DNA of 64,000 nt. Origin: Polluticaenibacter yanchengensis. GTDB lineage: Bacteria > Bacteroidota > Bacteroidia > Chitinophagales > Chitinophagaceae. The notes beneath the pieces are model-generated. The model made no database searches and was not told the origin of the DNA. It saw only the letters and a program-made list of their open reading frames with translations. A program made the position numbers and the translations under genes. Shown in pieces: positions 1 to 8,966 of the stretch. Position 1 is the first letter of the stretch. Every line of letters begins with the position of its first letter. The stretch is from assembly GCA_027854065.1 (NCBI GenBank), contig JAQGEF010000017.1:28522-92521 (forward strand), in the 5' to 3' direction.

Positions 1-593
1 TTCATATGTAAAAAGTCACGACCGGAACCATCTGATTTTAAAATACTGTCATGTATGCCCAAGCCTTCCTGATTAGGTTCCAACAATACAGCACCGGCTC
101 CATCGCCGAATATAATGCAGGTAGCCCTATCTGTATAATCAATGATAGCGCTCATTTTTTCTGCACCTACCACGATCACTTTTTTGTAACGGCCACTCTC
201 AATATATGTGGCACCGGTAATTAGGCTAAATAAAAATCCGCTGCAGGCAGCTTCCAAATCATACCCGAACGCATTGGTGGCACCAACTTTATCCGCAATA
301 ATATTGGCGGTTGCAGGAAATACCATATCAGGCGTAACAGTAGCACAGATAATACAATCAATTTCACTGGCATCGATTCCACGCTTTTTCAATAATTCCT
401 CTACTGCCTTTGCGCCTAAATCGCTGGTAGCTTTGCCGGGTTCTTTTAGAATTCTTCTTTCTGAAATACCGGTCCTGCTTCGTATCCATTCATCGTTTGT
501 ATCTACTAACTTTTCTAACTCGAAATTTGATAATACATATTCCGGTAAATATCCGCCAACTGCTGTGATGGCTGCTGTTACTTTATTGGACAT
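1..593 (-). CDS. fabH: 3-oxoacyl-ACP synthase III (FabH), 3' end cut by window edge
   Basis: Condenses acetyl-CoA with malonyl-ACP to start type II fatty acid synthesis in the cytoplasm. About 197 N-terminal residues are visible. The product starts MSNKVTAAITAVGGYLPE, has the family-typical NDEWIRSRTGISERR segment near residues 33-47 and the active-site cysteine in LEAACSGF at about residue 117; the catalytic His and Asn lie beyond the window edge. The ATG at 591-593 matches the usual family start. It is the last visible gene of a minus-strand series beginning with an ECF sigma factor, 32 bases after a lipoprotein gene, but a functional link is not implied. Identity is secure; completeness cannot be judged. 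Confidence 0.95.
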   Translation of the reverse strand, partial: MSNKVTAAITAVGGYLPEYVLSNFELEKLVDTNDEWIRSRTGISERRILKEPGKATSDLGAKAVEELLKKRGIDASEIDCIICATVTPDMVFPATANIIADKVGATNAFGYDLEAACSGFLFSLITGATYIESGRYKKVIVVGAEKMSAIIDYTDRATCIIFGDGAGAVLLEPNQEGLGIHDSILKSDGSGRDFLHM

Positions 594-625
594 AATTTTT
601 TTATAGCTAAAAAGTGTTTACAATG

Positions 626-1240
626 TTAGATTTCCTGCAATGGTTTATCCCACTCCAGTTTTAATATTTTACTTTCTGTTTTCCCCGATTTATAATTCAG
701 AACTGAAACGATCTGACAATTCATATTATTCACCCACAATAAATTGCGGGTCTCTGTATAATCGGGATGTTCTATTATTTTTTTAATAATGATATTTTTA
801 ACTGCTTTAGATTCCGGCTGTAAAAGTACAGTAACTTCCTTTATCACAGAAGTATCATTTAAAGCTTTGATCATAAAAGTAATTGATTCTGTAGATAAGT
901 CCTGAAAAGATTCTTCGGTATATCCTTTTCTTAATCCTGATAAATTTAAGTCCGGCTGATTGAATTGGGAGGCAATTTGCCTGAATGAGTCTTTGGATAT
1001 AATGGACGAATCAGTTAAAATGCCATTATCATATTTAAACTGGAATACCGCGAGTTGGGCATTGACGACATAGTTTATCTGGCTGTCTATATACTGCGCA
1101 TAAGGGTATAAAGGTTCGTTGGTTGTATCTGCTGCAAAGGTCTCTATCTTATTTTCGTCTGCCGGCGTCGTATTTTCTGTACCACAACTACTAATGATGA
1201 ATAAAGCTGTAAGTATAAGAAAGAAGTATATTCTTCGCAT
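626..1240 (-). CDS. Hypothetical lipoprotein, 204 aa
   Basis: I do not recognise the family. The chosen ATG (1238-1240) gives MRRIYFFLILTALFIISSCG, a signal peptide with a lipobox ending in Cys at about residue 19, so the protein should be lipidated and envelope-associated. An upstream in-frame ATG at 1288 would add 16 residues in front of the signal and is less likely. The mature part is hydrophilic, mixed alpha/beta in character, with no motif I can name. It follows the barrel protein at 1303-2898 by 62 bases on the same strand, so it may belong to the same transcript as the ECF sigma factor; this is inference from spacing only. Confidence 0.7.
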   Translation of the reverse strand: MRRIYFFLILTALFIISSCGTENTTPADENKIETFAADTTNEPLYPYAQYIDSQINYVVNAQLAVFQFKYDNGILTDSSIISKDSFRQIASQFNQPDLNLSGLRKGYTEESFQDLSTESITFMIKALNDTSVIKEVTVLLQPESKAVKNIIIKKIIEHPDYTETRNLLWVNNMNCQIVSVLNYKSGKTESKILKLEWDKPLQEI

Positions 1241-1302
1241 GTTTTTAAATATAAAAATAAGCCACCGATTTATTTCGATGGCCTGCAAATTTCAAGCTTT
1301 TT

Positions 1303-2898
1303 TTACAATTTTGAACTGAAAGTTTTATAAAATCCGAGTTTTATACCATAATCTACTAAATGTTCCTTAACAGGATATTCCTTTTTATAATTGGAAAGTA
1401 GCTGGTACCTGATCTGCGGACCTGCAAATAATGTAACATTTTTGATTTTATAATGAACCAGTGAACTCAATTGAGTATTGATATTAAACTTCCTGTTTAA
1501 AGAAGACCTTATAAAATAATTATTGTAATCCGTAGATAAAATATAATTACTGGATACTAAATTGAATGTTGGCTGTACGCCTCCTTCCACAGAAAAGCCC
1601 AGTTTTTTATATTGGAACAGGTCTAAATTAAAAAAGACAGGAATGCTGAGCTGTAAAAACCGGTTTTTCAAAGTGACTGTTTCAAAGCCTCCCGAGTTAC
1701 TGATATTTGAATATGTAATGAATGAATCTACATAAACGCCTCTGTTAAAATTCAGCTCTACTACCTGGTTATCTGCTTTAAAAGCATCTATTTCATATCC
1801 CCTGTAATTGACCTGTGCGCCCAGTCTTACCGTTAAGTTGCTGCTGAATTTATAACCTATGGCTGCTCCTGCTTCAAATCCGAAATTAGCTTTATGCTTT
1901 ACATACTTGTCTATATTATTAGACAGCATATTGTTTAAGCCGTTCGTGTTGGTAACCGGGGCATTAGGATCTTTGAAAAACGCTTCCTCTTCGTAATTTC
2001 TATAACTACTGGATGGTGTTACATAAACGGCATACTGCCATTTTTCTTTTTTGGCAATCAACTCTGTTTTTATACTTTCGAAATAGGGTTTACTATTTAA
2101 TAAAGTATCCCAATATGCCAGGCTATGCGCCTGGTTGCTGTCCAGGTTCATTTCGTTATACGCAGTGTTACTATTCACTACTTTGCTTTCAAAGGCATGC
2201 TCTTCTTTTAGTTCAAGTGACTTATCCTTTTTAATTATTTCATCCTCTGCCACAACATTGCTTCCCGGCAGTACTGAACTGGTGAAGCGTTTTTGCTTCT
2301 CACCAATATTCGAATTCACTATTAATTGGTTATCAATATCATTTGATAATAAATATTCGCTTACCGTTTTATTAATATTAAAGACCAACCCATTCTGCCT
2401 GTTAAACAAATAACCTAATCTTTTGGTTAGTGCATCGGCATTTACCTGGCTTAATGCTCCAATGCTATTGATGTTTTCAGCTCTTTCATTTCTTAATGCA
2501 ACAGGATTATTCATTTCTATGGCCTTGCTGGAATAATCCGGTAGCGCATCATTGATGGTATTTTTTATTACTTTGGACCTGTCCTGCAGGATAAACTGAT
2601 TTTTAGCTACCTCTCCATTGGTTACTGACTGCAAAGATTCCGTGCCAGGCAAGACAACTGTTGCCTTTTTATAATCGATCTCAAAAATATTTTTGTTAGG
2701 ATAAATGAAGAACAGGCTGGCGATGACGGTAGCGCAAATGGTTATTGAGAAAAAAGTGAGGGCCGGCCATTTTCTTTTACCGGCATGCAGTTCTTTATCT
2801 ATATTATGCCAAACTTTGTCGGATGGCTGCATCCGTAGTTCTTCCGCATTTTCTGCTAAGAAGTCCTCAAAATCATCAAAGTTTAACTTCCTTTTCAT
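1303..2898 (-). CDS. Membrane-anchored outer-membrane-barrel-like protein next to ECF sigma factor
   Basis: A 531-residue protein with an unusual layout. Residues 1-45 are cytoplasmic-looking and acidic (FDDFEDFLAENAEELRM, then KVWHNIDKELH), resembling the start of Bacteroidota anti-sigma proteins. One hydrophobic helix follows at about 46-67, then a long Asn/Ser-rich linker to about 290, and a C-terminal region of alternating beta strands (for example AGAAIGYKFSSNLTVRLGAQ) ending in FYKTFSSKL, typical of PorT-like outer membrane barrels. It lies 65 bases after the sigma factor gene on the same strand. My inference is that it senses or transmits an envelope signal and holds the sigma factor at the inner membrane; the family annotation alone would say 'outer membrane beta-barrel protein'. 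Confidence 0.7.
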   Translation of the reverse strand: MKRKLNFDDFEDFLAENAEELRMQPSDKVWHNIDKELHAGKRKWPALTFFSITICATVIASLFFIYPNKNIFEIDYKKATVVLPGTESLQSVTNGEVAKNQFILQDRSKVIKNTINDALPDYSSKAIEMNNPVALRNERAENINSIGALSQVNADALTKRLGYLFNRQNGLVFNINKTVSEYLLSNDIDNQLIVNSNIGEKQKRFTSSVLPGSNVVAEDEIIKKDKSLELKEEHAFESKVVNSNTAYNEMNLDSNQAHSLAYWDTLLNSKPYFESIKTELIAKKEKWQYAVYVTPSSSYRNYEEEAFFKDPNAPVTNTNGLNNMLSNNIDKYVKHKANFGFEAGAAIGYKFSSNLTVRLGAQVNYRGYEIDAFKADNQVVELNFNRGVYVDSFITYSNISNSGGFETVTLKNRFLQLSIPVFFNLDLFQYKKLGFSVEGGVQPTFNLVSSNYILSTDYNNYFIRSSLNRKFNINTQLSSLVHYKIKNVTLFAGPQIRYQLLSNYKKEYPVKEHLVDYGIKLGFYKTFSSKL

Positions 2899-2963
2899 AA
2901 TGAAACAAATGCGAGGAGCATTTGGTAGTTTTGGTTAATGTCGGCTGATATATAATACAGCTT

Positions 2964-3533
2964 TTATATGGCAGAAAGGATCTCTTTGCGAAGCGATTCT
3001 TTTTCTATTATTCTGCGTTTTATTAGTATTTGTTCCAATAATACTTTGGCCCTGGTGTACTGGCTTCTGCTGGTGCTTTCTTCAATATCCAGTATATTAC
3101 TTATTTCTTTGTGAGAATAGCCTTCAATGGCGTATAAGTTCAATACGGTTCTGAACCCTACAGGCAGTAGCTTTATACATTCAATTACTTGTTTTGCCAG
3201 CATAAATGAATGTATATTTTCTTTTACTTCTATGTTTGCCCCATGCTCAAGATCTATCTCTTCACTAAACTTTTTATTCTTTTTCAAGTAATTGATACAG
3301 GTGTTTACCACTACTCTTCTTAACCACCCTTCAAAAGCGCCTTTGTTCAGATAAGAGTGTATATTACTGAATATACGTATAAAAGCTTCCTGCAGCATAT
3401 CTTCCGCATCAGATTTATTGGATGCGTACCTGTAGCATACAGATAGCATTTTACTGCTATACTTGTTATATAACTCCCGTTGCGAAACAGGGTCGTTATC
3501 TAAACAGCCTAATATTACTACATCTTCTGTCAT
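2964..3533 (-). CDS. ECF-type RNA polymerase sigma factor, 189 aa
   Basis: A group 4 sigma-70 factor that would direct RNA polymerase to a small set of promoters. Region 2 is visible at about residues 25-95 (CYRYASNKSDAEDMLQEAF, then the GWLRRVVVNTCINYLKK segment), and region 4 with its helix-turn-helix at about 115-170 (LPVGFRTVLNLYAIEGYSHK, EISNILDIEESTSRSQYTRA). Length and the absence of regions 1 and 3 fit the ECF class common in Bacteroidota. It is the first gene of a likely operon with the barrel/anti-sigma-like gene 65 bases downstream. The target promoters cannot be told from this window. Confidence 0.92.
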   Translation of the reverse strand: MTEDVVILGCLDNDPVSQRELYNKYSSKMLSVCYRYASNKSDAEDMLQEAFIRIFSNIHSYLNKGAFEGWLRRVVVNTCINYLKKNKKFSEEIDLEHGANIEVKENIHSFMLAKQVIECIKLLPVGFRTVLNLYAIEGYSHKEISNILDIEESTSRSQYTRAKVLLEQILIKRRIIEKESLRKEILSAI

Positions 3534-3707
3534 GAAATTATTTTATACAGAACAGTAGCATTAAACAGACAATAATCATTGCAATATTGCTGCATTCCTG
3601 TCACTGTTTTGTTATCTAAATACCAAATTACACAAAAAATGGATAAAAACCACTATTCAAAGGATATTTTTCCGGCCAATGCTAATGAAATAAATACAAA
3701 AAAGGCC

Positions 3708-4679
3708 TTAATCGAAGCTTTGGTTATTTTGAGCAGCCATTTTAAGCATGCGTTCAAACTGTTCCGGCGTTAAATCGTTATAAAAATAAAAGACGGGATC
3801 TACCGGTGCACCGTTTTTATGTACCTCATAATGGCAATGCGGACCTGTACTTTTCCCTGTGCTCCCTACCCAGCCTATAATATCGCCCCGTTTCACTTTT
3901 TCCCCCACCCTGGATTTAATCTTTACCATATGGCCGTACAGGGTTTCATAACCGTAACCGTGACTGATGATGACATGATTGCCATATCCGCCATCGTTAA
4001 ACCCCGATAGCTTCACTTTGCCATTAGCAGTGGCATATATAGGCGTGCCTGTAGGGGCTGCAAAATCCAGACCCGCATGCATTTTAGGTATTTTATATAC
4101 CGGGTCTATCCTGTAACCAAAACCTGATGCCATCCTGGACAATTGTTTATTGCTGATTGGCTGTATTGCAGGAATTGCTGCCAGTAATTCTTCTTTTTTA
4201 TTGATCATTGTATCCAGCGCCTTATATGATAATGCCTGGGTATTTAAGCGTGCCTGCAGTATTTCTATCTTCTTGCCTACCTCTTCTACCAGTTCATTGG
4301 CATTCATCGCCAGCACTTCCCGGATCTCATCATTCCGTTTGTCTGTAATGGCTCTCAGGCTATCCGGTATGGGTGCGCTCTCAAATATCGCCCTGTACAC
4401 TTCATTGTCCCTTTCTTCTAAACTGGCCATCCTGTTTTCCAGGTTTTCCGATTCCTTTTCCAGAACTTTAAAAGCATACTTAAGGTTATCATTCTCCTTT
4501 TTCAGTTGCCTTTCATTTTCGCTGGGAAAATACTTTTGTGCAAAAAATATAATGATGACAGCGAAGACCAGTGTGGATGCCAAATAACCAAAAATCTTCA
4601 GTAACCTTTTATGTAAAGGCACTTCCAACTTTTCATATCTCAACGATTCGGTATTATAAAAGTATTTTACTTTTTTCAT
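3708..4679 (-). CDS. M23 family metallopeptidase (LytM-type cell wall hydrolase)
   Basis: A 323-residue inner-membrane-anchored protein expected to cut peptidoglycan cross-bridges or to regulate an amidase from the periplasm. There is one transmembrane helix at about 28-50, then a coiled coil at about 55-150 (ENERQLKKENDNLKYAFKVL and onward), and a C-terminal LytM domain at about 185-300. The zinc ligands are present: H and D in MHAGLDFAAP, and HxH in GPHCHYEVH, so it should be catalytically active. The start at 4679 (MKKVKYFYNTESL) is preferred to the ATG six codons upstream. This layout is the common Bacteroidota form. It is transcribed alone, divergently from rplS. Confidence 0.9.
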   Translation of the reverse strand: MKKVKYFYNTESLRYEKLEVPLHKRLLKIFGYLASTLVFAVIIIFFAQKYFPSENERQLKKENDNLKYAFKVLEKESENLENRMASLEERDNEVYRAIFESAPIPDSLRAITDKRNDEIREVLAMNANELVEEVGKKIEILQARLNTQALSYKALDTMINKKEELLAAIPAIQPISNKQLSRMASGFGYRIDPVYKIPKMHAGLDFAAPTGTPIYATANGKVKLSGFNDGGYGNHVIISHGYGYETLYGHMVKIKSRVGEKVKRGDIIGWVGSTGKSTGPHCHYEVHKNGAPVDPVFYFYNDLTPEQFERMLKMAAQNNQSFD

Positions 4680-4918
4680 AAGTTTTTCATGCTGCAAACT
4701 GTTTAAACCATCATTATAAATGAATTGTATTTAAATAATTACCGGATGCAGGCTCGTAAAGTTATTTTATATTAGGTTACAAACGTAAAAACACCGTGCA
4801 AATTTTATGTTTAACAAATAATATTCCCACTGAACTGTAAAAGCGTGTAAATTTGCTGTCCGAACCAGGATCATGTAAAAAAATCTGAAAAAATGTTTTT
4901 TTATATGGTTTATTTAAT

Positions 4919-4926
4919 TACCTTTG
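4919..4926 (+). promoter_or_regulatory. Bacteroidota-type -7 element of rplS
   Basis: TACCTTTG matches the TAnnTTTG core of the primary Bacteroidota sigma factor and lies 20 bases before the rplS ATG. A clear -33 TTTG is not obvious in the T-rich stretch upstream. Assignment rests on the motif and position only. Confidence 0.6.
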
Positions 4927-4945
4927 CAGTCCAAATTTTTTAGCC

Positions 4946-5326
4946 ATGAGTCAACAGGCCGTTAATTTTATACACGAACAATTAACAACAACTAAAAAGC
5001 ATCCTAAGTTTAAAGCAGGTGACAATATCACTGTGAACTATAAAATTGTTGAGGGTAATAAAGAGCGTATCCAAAGCTTCAAAGGCGATGTAATCAAACG
5101 TCAAGGAACTGGTGCAACTGCTTCTTTCACTGTTCGCAAAATAAGCGATGGTGTAGGTGTAGAAAGAACTTTTCCTGCAAACAGCCCACACATTGATAGC
5201 GTAGTTTTACACAAAGTTGGTAAAGTACGTCGTGCTAAACTATTCTACTTACGTAACTTAAGTGGTAAAAGCGCCCGTATCAAAGAAAGAAGAGTTAACC
5301 TTGCAGATTTCGCTGCACAAGCTTAA
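4946..5326 (+). CDS. rplS: 50S ribosomal protein L19
   Basis: A structural protein of the large ribosomal subunit at the 30S-50S interface. The 126-residue product has the family signature [20 protein letters not shown] at about 46-65 and the [19 protein letters not shown] segment at about 77-95, followed by the basic [20 protein letters not shown] region. A short C-terminal tail (ADFAAQA) extends the usual 115-aa length slightly, as seen in other Bacteroidota. A TAnnTTTG promoter lies 20 bases upstream and a hairpin terminator follows at 5382-5416, so it looks monocistronic; the common trmD-rplS linkage of many bacteria is absent here. Confidence 0.97.
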   Translation: MSQQAVNFIHEQLTTTKKHPKFKAGDNITVNYKIVEGNKERIQSFKGDVIKRQGTGATASFTVRKISDGVGVERTFPANSPHIDSVVLHKVGKVRRAKLFYLRNLSGKSARIKERRVNLADFAAQA

Positions 5327-5381
5327 TTCATTAGGACTAGTTGCCTAACTTTATTGCGATAGCATAAAGTTTAAAAATATT

Positions 5382-5416
5382 AAAGCCGGTTTCATTTATT
5401 TGGAACGGGCTTTTTT
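5382..5416 (+). terminator. Rho-independent terminator of rplS
   Basis: Stem AAAGCCGGTTTC / GGAACGGGCTTT with a short AT loop, followed by a run of T, 56 bases after the rplS stop. Confidence 0.85.
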
Positions 5417-5430
5417 ACGTTCTTTTATCT

Positions 5431-5586
5431 GGGGCTCTCAGCATTCATTTACCTACTGAATATTTGTTCAGGCTGCTTAGGGGTTCGCTGCGCTCCGTGC
5501 TGGTTTCAACAGGATGTTTGCAGTCACCGGATATCGCACCAGCTCGTTCCTCGCTGCCCACGCATCCTGCAGCCTTTGAGCATTTT
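5431..5586 (+). repeat. Dispersed intergenic repeat family A, copy A1
   Basis: Starts TTTTATCTGGGGCTCTCAGC and ends CATCCTGCAGCC. The middle carries GCTTAGGGGTTCGCTGCG and GCTCGTTCCTCGCTGCCCAC, nearly identical to copy A3 at 21005-21132 on the other strand. It begins just after the rplS terminator, in the same orientation as rplS. No coding capacity is apparent. Confidence 0.75.
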
Positions 5587-5828
5587 TTATTCTATTCTAC
5601 TTTTTATTATTGAACTTTAGGGTAACCTGGGTGTTGGTGTCATAACCAAATGAAGAATGATTTAATAGATCAATCAAGTCCCATAAGGATGACCTTATGA
5701 TAGAATAAATTAGCATTTAAGTATATAAACCGTCGTAGGTACGACAGCATGTATGTAAAACACTATTGATTAATAATGAAATGATAACTTCCAAAACTCA
5801 TGTTAAATCAGCATTACAAATGCCCCAG
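5587..5828. other. Non-coding stretch without recognised feature
   Basis: About 240 AT-rich bases between repeat A1 and the miniature element. I see no ORF with family-like features, no promoter core and no terminator hairpin with a T-run. Short self-complementary words (for example CCGTCGTAGGTACGAC near 5731-5746) are too weak to call. Confidence 0.5.
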
Positions 5829-5838
5829 GGCTGCGGGA

Positions 5839-6060
5839 CAATGTCATTTAGCTAAGGATTTTACTTCGTAAATCCATAATTTCGAATCGCTTTAATATCA
5901 TTTTTTGTTTCAAAATCGCATTCTCTAACAAATGAAAAATAGTCATTTAATTAAAAATGCCTGCTTCTTCAATTCAGTAGAAATTTAAAAAGGTACAAAA
6001 AGCAATACATATATATAGTATTCAATCACTTATGATTAATTCCTTAGCTAAATGACATTG
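5839..6060. mobile_element. 222-bp miniature inverted-repeat transposable element (MITE)
   Basis: The ends are a perfect 20-bp inverted repeat: CAATGTCATTTAGCTAAGGA at 5839-5858 and its exact complement at 6041-6060. Both ends are flanked by the same 10 bases, GGCTGCGGGA, at 5829-5838 and 6061-6070, which is what a transposition target duplication looks like. The interior is AT-rich and has no transposase ORF, so any movement would need a transposase encoded elsewhere. The insertion split the 3' end of repeat copy A2. A 10-bp duplication would fit an IS4-like parent, but I cannot confirm the family from this window. Confidence 0.85.
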
Positions 6061-6230
6061 GGCTGCGGGATACAGCGGGCGGCGAGGCACGAGCCGGACA
6101 TGCGCCGGAATTGCTGCAAGCTAAAAATACCTGTACAGTATATGACCGGGTAACCGCGCATGGCGATACCCCGCAGTAGCCCGGTATGCCGACGGGTATT
6201 TTTACAAAAGCCGAGAGCCCCAAATAAAAA
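6061..6230 (-). repeat. Dispersed intergenic repeat family A, copy A2 (split by MITE)
   Basis: Read on the minus strand it starts directly after the rhamnosidase stop codon with ATTTTTATTTGGGGCTCTCG and ends CCCGCAGCCC at the MITE junction; its last bases recur beyond the MITE at 5829-5838. Internal complementarity is clear: AAAAATACC with GGTATTTTT, and ACCGGG with CCCGGT. Orientation is the same as the gene upstream of it. Confidence 0.75.
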
Positions 6231-8966
6231 TCAGGGTTTGGCCACAATATCATACTTACCGGAACTAAGCGCCAACTTTTCTTTATTATTTTCAACTTTA
6301 TTATTTAAGGTTACCTGCCTGGCGGTAAAAGGTAAAATGACTGTTGCACTTGTATTTACAGGTACTTCCACATGCAGGTAAAAGCTACCATCTGCTTGTT
6401 TTTGCCAGTTAGTGGTTACATTTCCATAAAGAGTTTCTATGGCAGCTTCTGCCTGGGTAACATCACCTACAGGCGTAGGTGCTACAATGAATTTCTTATA
6501 ACCGATGGCAGAACTGTCTATTTTCAGCCCAGCCAGCCCGCTGTAAAACCATTCTTTTAAATGCCCGAGCATAAGGTGATTGTTTGACACCGTGGGTAAA
6601 GCCATCCAGCTTTCTGTAAGCGCCGTTGCTCCTTTTGCCAGCTGATACCCATAACCCGGCACATCGGAGCGGGAATTCATTTTATATAAAATATCGCTAT
6701 AACCTTCTTTCTCTAATACGCGTACCACATATCTGAAACCGATATCACCGGCAGTAAGGCGGTAGCTGCTATCCACAATACCCTGTACCAGGTTTTTCAA
6801 TACGGCCGTTTTCTCTGTTTTTGGCACAAGGTCCATATACAATGCCATTGCATTGGAAGTCTGGCTTCCGGTAGCATATTGTTTTGTTGCAGGATTGAAA
6901 TAAGTGTCATTAAAAGCTTTTCTAACCTGTGCGGCCAGTTGGGCATACTGTTTGACATCTGCAGGCCTGTTTAATAAGGTTGCTACTTTTTGCATAATAT
7001 TCAGATTATAATAGAAGATGGCCGTACCCGTAACCCCTAATGGCGTTAGTTGAGATACTCCCGGTGCTTTGGGACCAATATCATACCAGTCACCCAGGCC
7101 ATTTCTTAGTATTAAATTCTCTGAACGTTCTTTCAGGTAGTCGATATAACGTTGCATAGTCGGGTACATATCGGTCAGCATTTTCAGATCACCATACCAG
7201 TTATATGCATACCAGGGATAAATGATTCCGCTACTGCCCCACTCCGGGGAATCGCGGAACATATCTTTTTCTCCCCAGGTAAAATAGACATACTCGGGAT
7301 TTGTTTCGGCTATCAGCCCGTTCTCCAACTGACCAACTTTTATATCGTTCATGGTTTTGCGTCCCATGGCGGCCATATCATAACTATACTGCATGCTTGG
7401 CGACATGAGATGTACCTGTTCCATCCAGCCCAGTTTTTCCCTGTGCGGACAATCTGTTAATACATGGGAGACATTGCTGCGAATGGCCCAGTTAATAAGG
7501 GTTTCTGTTTTATTAAATAATTCGTTGGAACTTTTAAACACGCCATTTTCTGCCATGGCATTGCGGGTATGTAATGTTTTTACTTCCAGCAATTTTGGTT
7601 GTCCATTCCGGACCTGCAAATAATTGGCGCCTTTTATCTGTATATACCTGAAACCATAATAGGTAAATTTCGGCTGGTATTCTTCTACGGCGCCTCCTTT
7701 TAAAACATATTGATAATAAAAGGGCGCTCCGGTTGCTTTTTGTGTTACATGGCCATTGGCATCCAGTAATTCACCGGGATAGATCCTTACCGTATCGCCT
7801 TTGTTTCCCTGCAATTTTATGGCGACTATACCTGATGCATTTTGCCCCATATCATAGACCCAATCACCGGTATCAATCCTTTTTGCACTTAATGGTAAAA
7901 AGGTGGCCATTACTTTTAGCGGTTCATGCTGCTGGGATTTTAATACAGGACTTCCTTTTACAATTACCGGCTGTTGCCAGGCTGCATCTTTAAATCCTGC
8001 TTTATTCCAGCCTGGTTGTTCCAGGTTAGCGTCATAATCTTCGCCGCCATATATGCTGCTAAATGTTATAGGGCTTTTAGCGGTTTTCCAGCTTTGGTCT
8101 GTCACAATATTTTCTTCGGTGCCGTCATCATAAGTCACTTTTAACCTGCCGATCAACATGGGATGGCCATGCATGACTTTCAATTTGCGAAAGCGCTTAG
8201 CTACAGGTGGCACAAATACAAAACCGTTGCCCATGATAGCGCCAATTGCATTGCTACCATTGGCTAATAATGGTGTCACATCCAGTGTAACATATAAGGC
8301 TTCTTTATCGTATTTGCTCCAACCCGCATCCATAAAATGGTCGCTGACAGGCTTACCGTTTATCGTTGCTTCAAAATGCCCCAACCCGCTCATGAACAGG
8401 GTGGCTTTCTTTACTTTTTTTGTAACGGTAAATTCCTTGCGAAACAAGGGTAAAATATTATTATAACTTGCTTTATCTTTTTTACCGTCTATTGGCAACG
8501 GGTTATAAAGGCTATCTGCCATCTTATCGTATGCGATCCATTGTGCCTGTTTCCAGTCTGCAGCATTCAACAAACCCATCTGCCATTTATTGATTGCAGA
8601 CCATTCTGATACGGTATTGCTATTATCCCATACCCGTACTTTCCAGTAGTAAGTCTGGGAAGCCTGAAGGGGCTTGCCTTTGTACAAAATATTTACCGAT
8701 TGTTCCGATAAGGTACGTTTGGTATCCCATATGTTGGCTTTATCATTTACAAGCGCAATACTGTCATCGCTTACCAGTACCTGGTACGCTGTTTGCCTGG
8801 TACCATTTTGATTACTTACCAGCTGCCAGGATAAATACGGGTGGGTATTCTCTACTCCCAGCGGGTTGCTCCTATATTCAATAGTTTGTTTACTTACAGC
8901 AATCTTTTGTGCAAAAACCGGCATTAAGGCTATCATCAAAAGCCCGGTAATTAATACTTTTTTCAT
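6231..8966 (-). CDS. Alpha-L-rhamnosidase, glycoside hydrolase family 78
   Basis: A secreted or periplasmic enzyme expected to release L-rhamnose from plant or bacterial glycans. The start at 8966 gives MKKVLITGLLMIALMPVFAQ, a clear signal peptide of 20 residues; the ATG six codons upstream is less likely. The 911-residue chain has the family order: an N-terminal Ig-like domain (VENTHPYLSWQLV, about 40-140), beta-sandwich domains (about 150-440), the (alpha/alpha)6 catalytic barrel from about 455, and a C-terminal beta domain. The conserved DCPHREKLGWMEQVH segment at about 510-524 carries acidic residues typical of the active site. No T9SS tail is present. It stands alone, without a SusC/SusD pair beside it. 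Confidence 0.92.
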   Translation of the reverse strand: MKKVLITGLLMIALMPVFAQKIAVSKQTIEYRSNPLGVENTHPYLSWQLVSNQNGTRQTAYQVLVSDDSIALVNDKANIWDTKRTLSEQSVNILYKGKPLQASQTYYWKVRVWDNSNTVSEWSAINKWQMGLLNAADWKQAQWIAYDKMADSLYNPLPIDGKKDKASYNNILPLFRKEFTVTKKVKKATLFMSGLGHFEATINGKPVSDHFMDAGWSKYDKEALYVTLDVTPLLANGSNAIGAIMGNGFVFVPPVAKRFRKLKVMHGHPMLIGRLKVTYDDGTEENIVTDQSWKTAKSPITFSSIYGGEDYDANLEQPGWNKAGFKDAAWQQPVIVKGSPVLKSQQHEPLKVMATFLPLSAKRIDTGDWVYDMGQNASGIVAIKLQGNKGDTVRIYPGELLDANGHVTQKATGAPFYYQYVLKGGAVEEYQPKFTYYGFRYIQIKGANYLQVRNGQPKLLEVKTLHTRNAMAENGVFKSSNELFNKTETLINWAIRSNVSHVLTDCPHREKLGWMEQVHLMSPSMQYSYDMAAMGRKTMNDIKVGQLENGLIAETNPEYVYFTWGEKDMFRDSPEWGSSGIIYPWYAYNWYGDLKMLTDMYPTMQRYIDYLKERSENLILRNGLGDWYDIGPKAPGVSQLTPLGVTGTAIFYYNLNIMQKVATLLNRPADVKQYAQLAAQVRKAFNDTYFNPATKQYATGSQTSNAMALYMDLVPKTEKTAVLKNLVQGIVDSSYRLTAGDIGFRYVVRVLEKEGYSDILYKMNSRSDVPGYGYQLAKGATALTESWMALPTVSNNHLMLGHLKEWFYSGLAGLKIDSSAIGYKKFIVAPTPVGDVTQAEAAIETLYGNVTTNWQKQADGSFYLHVEVPVNTSATVILPFTARQVTLNNKVENNKEKLALSSGKYDIVAKP

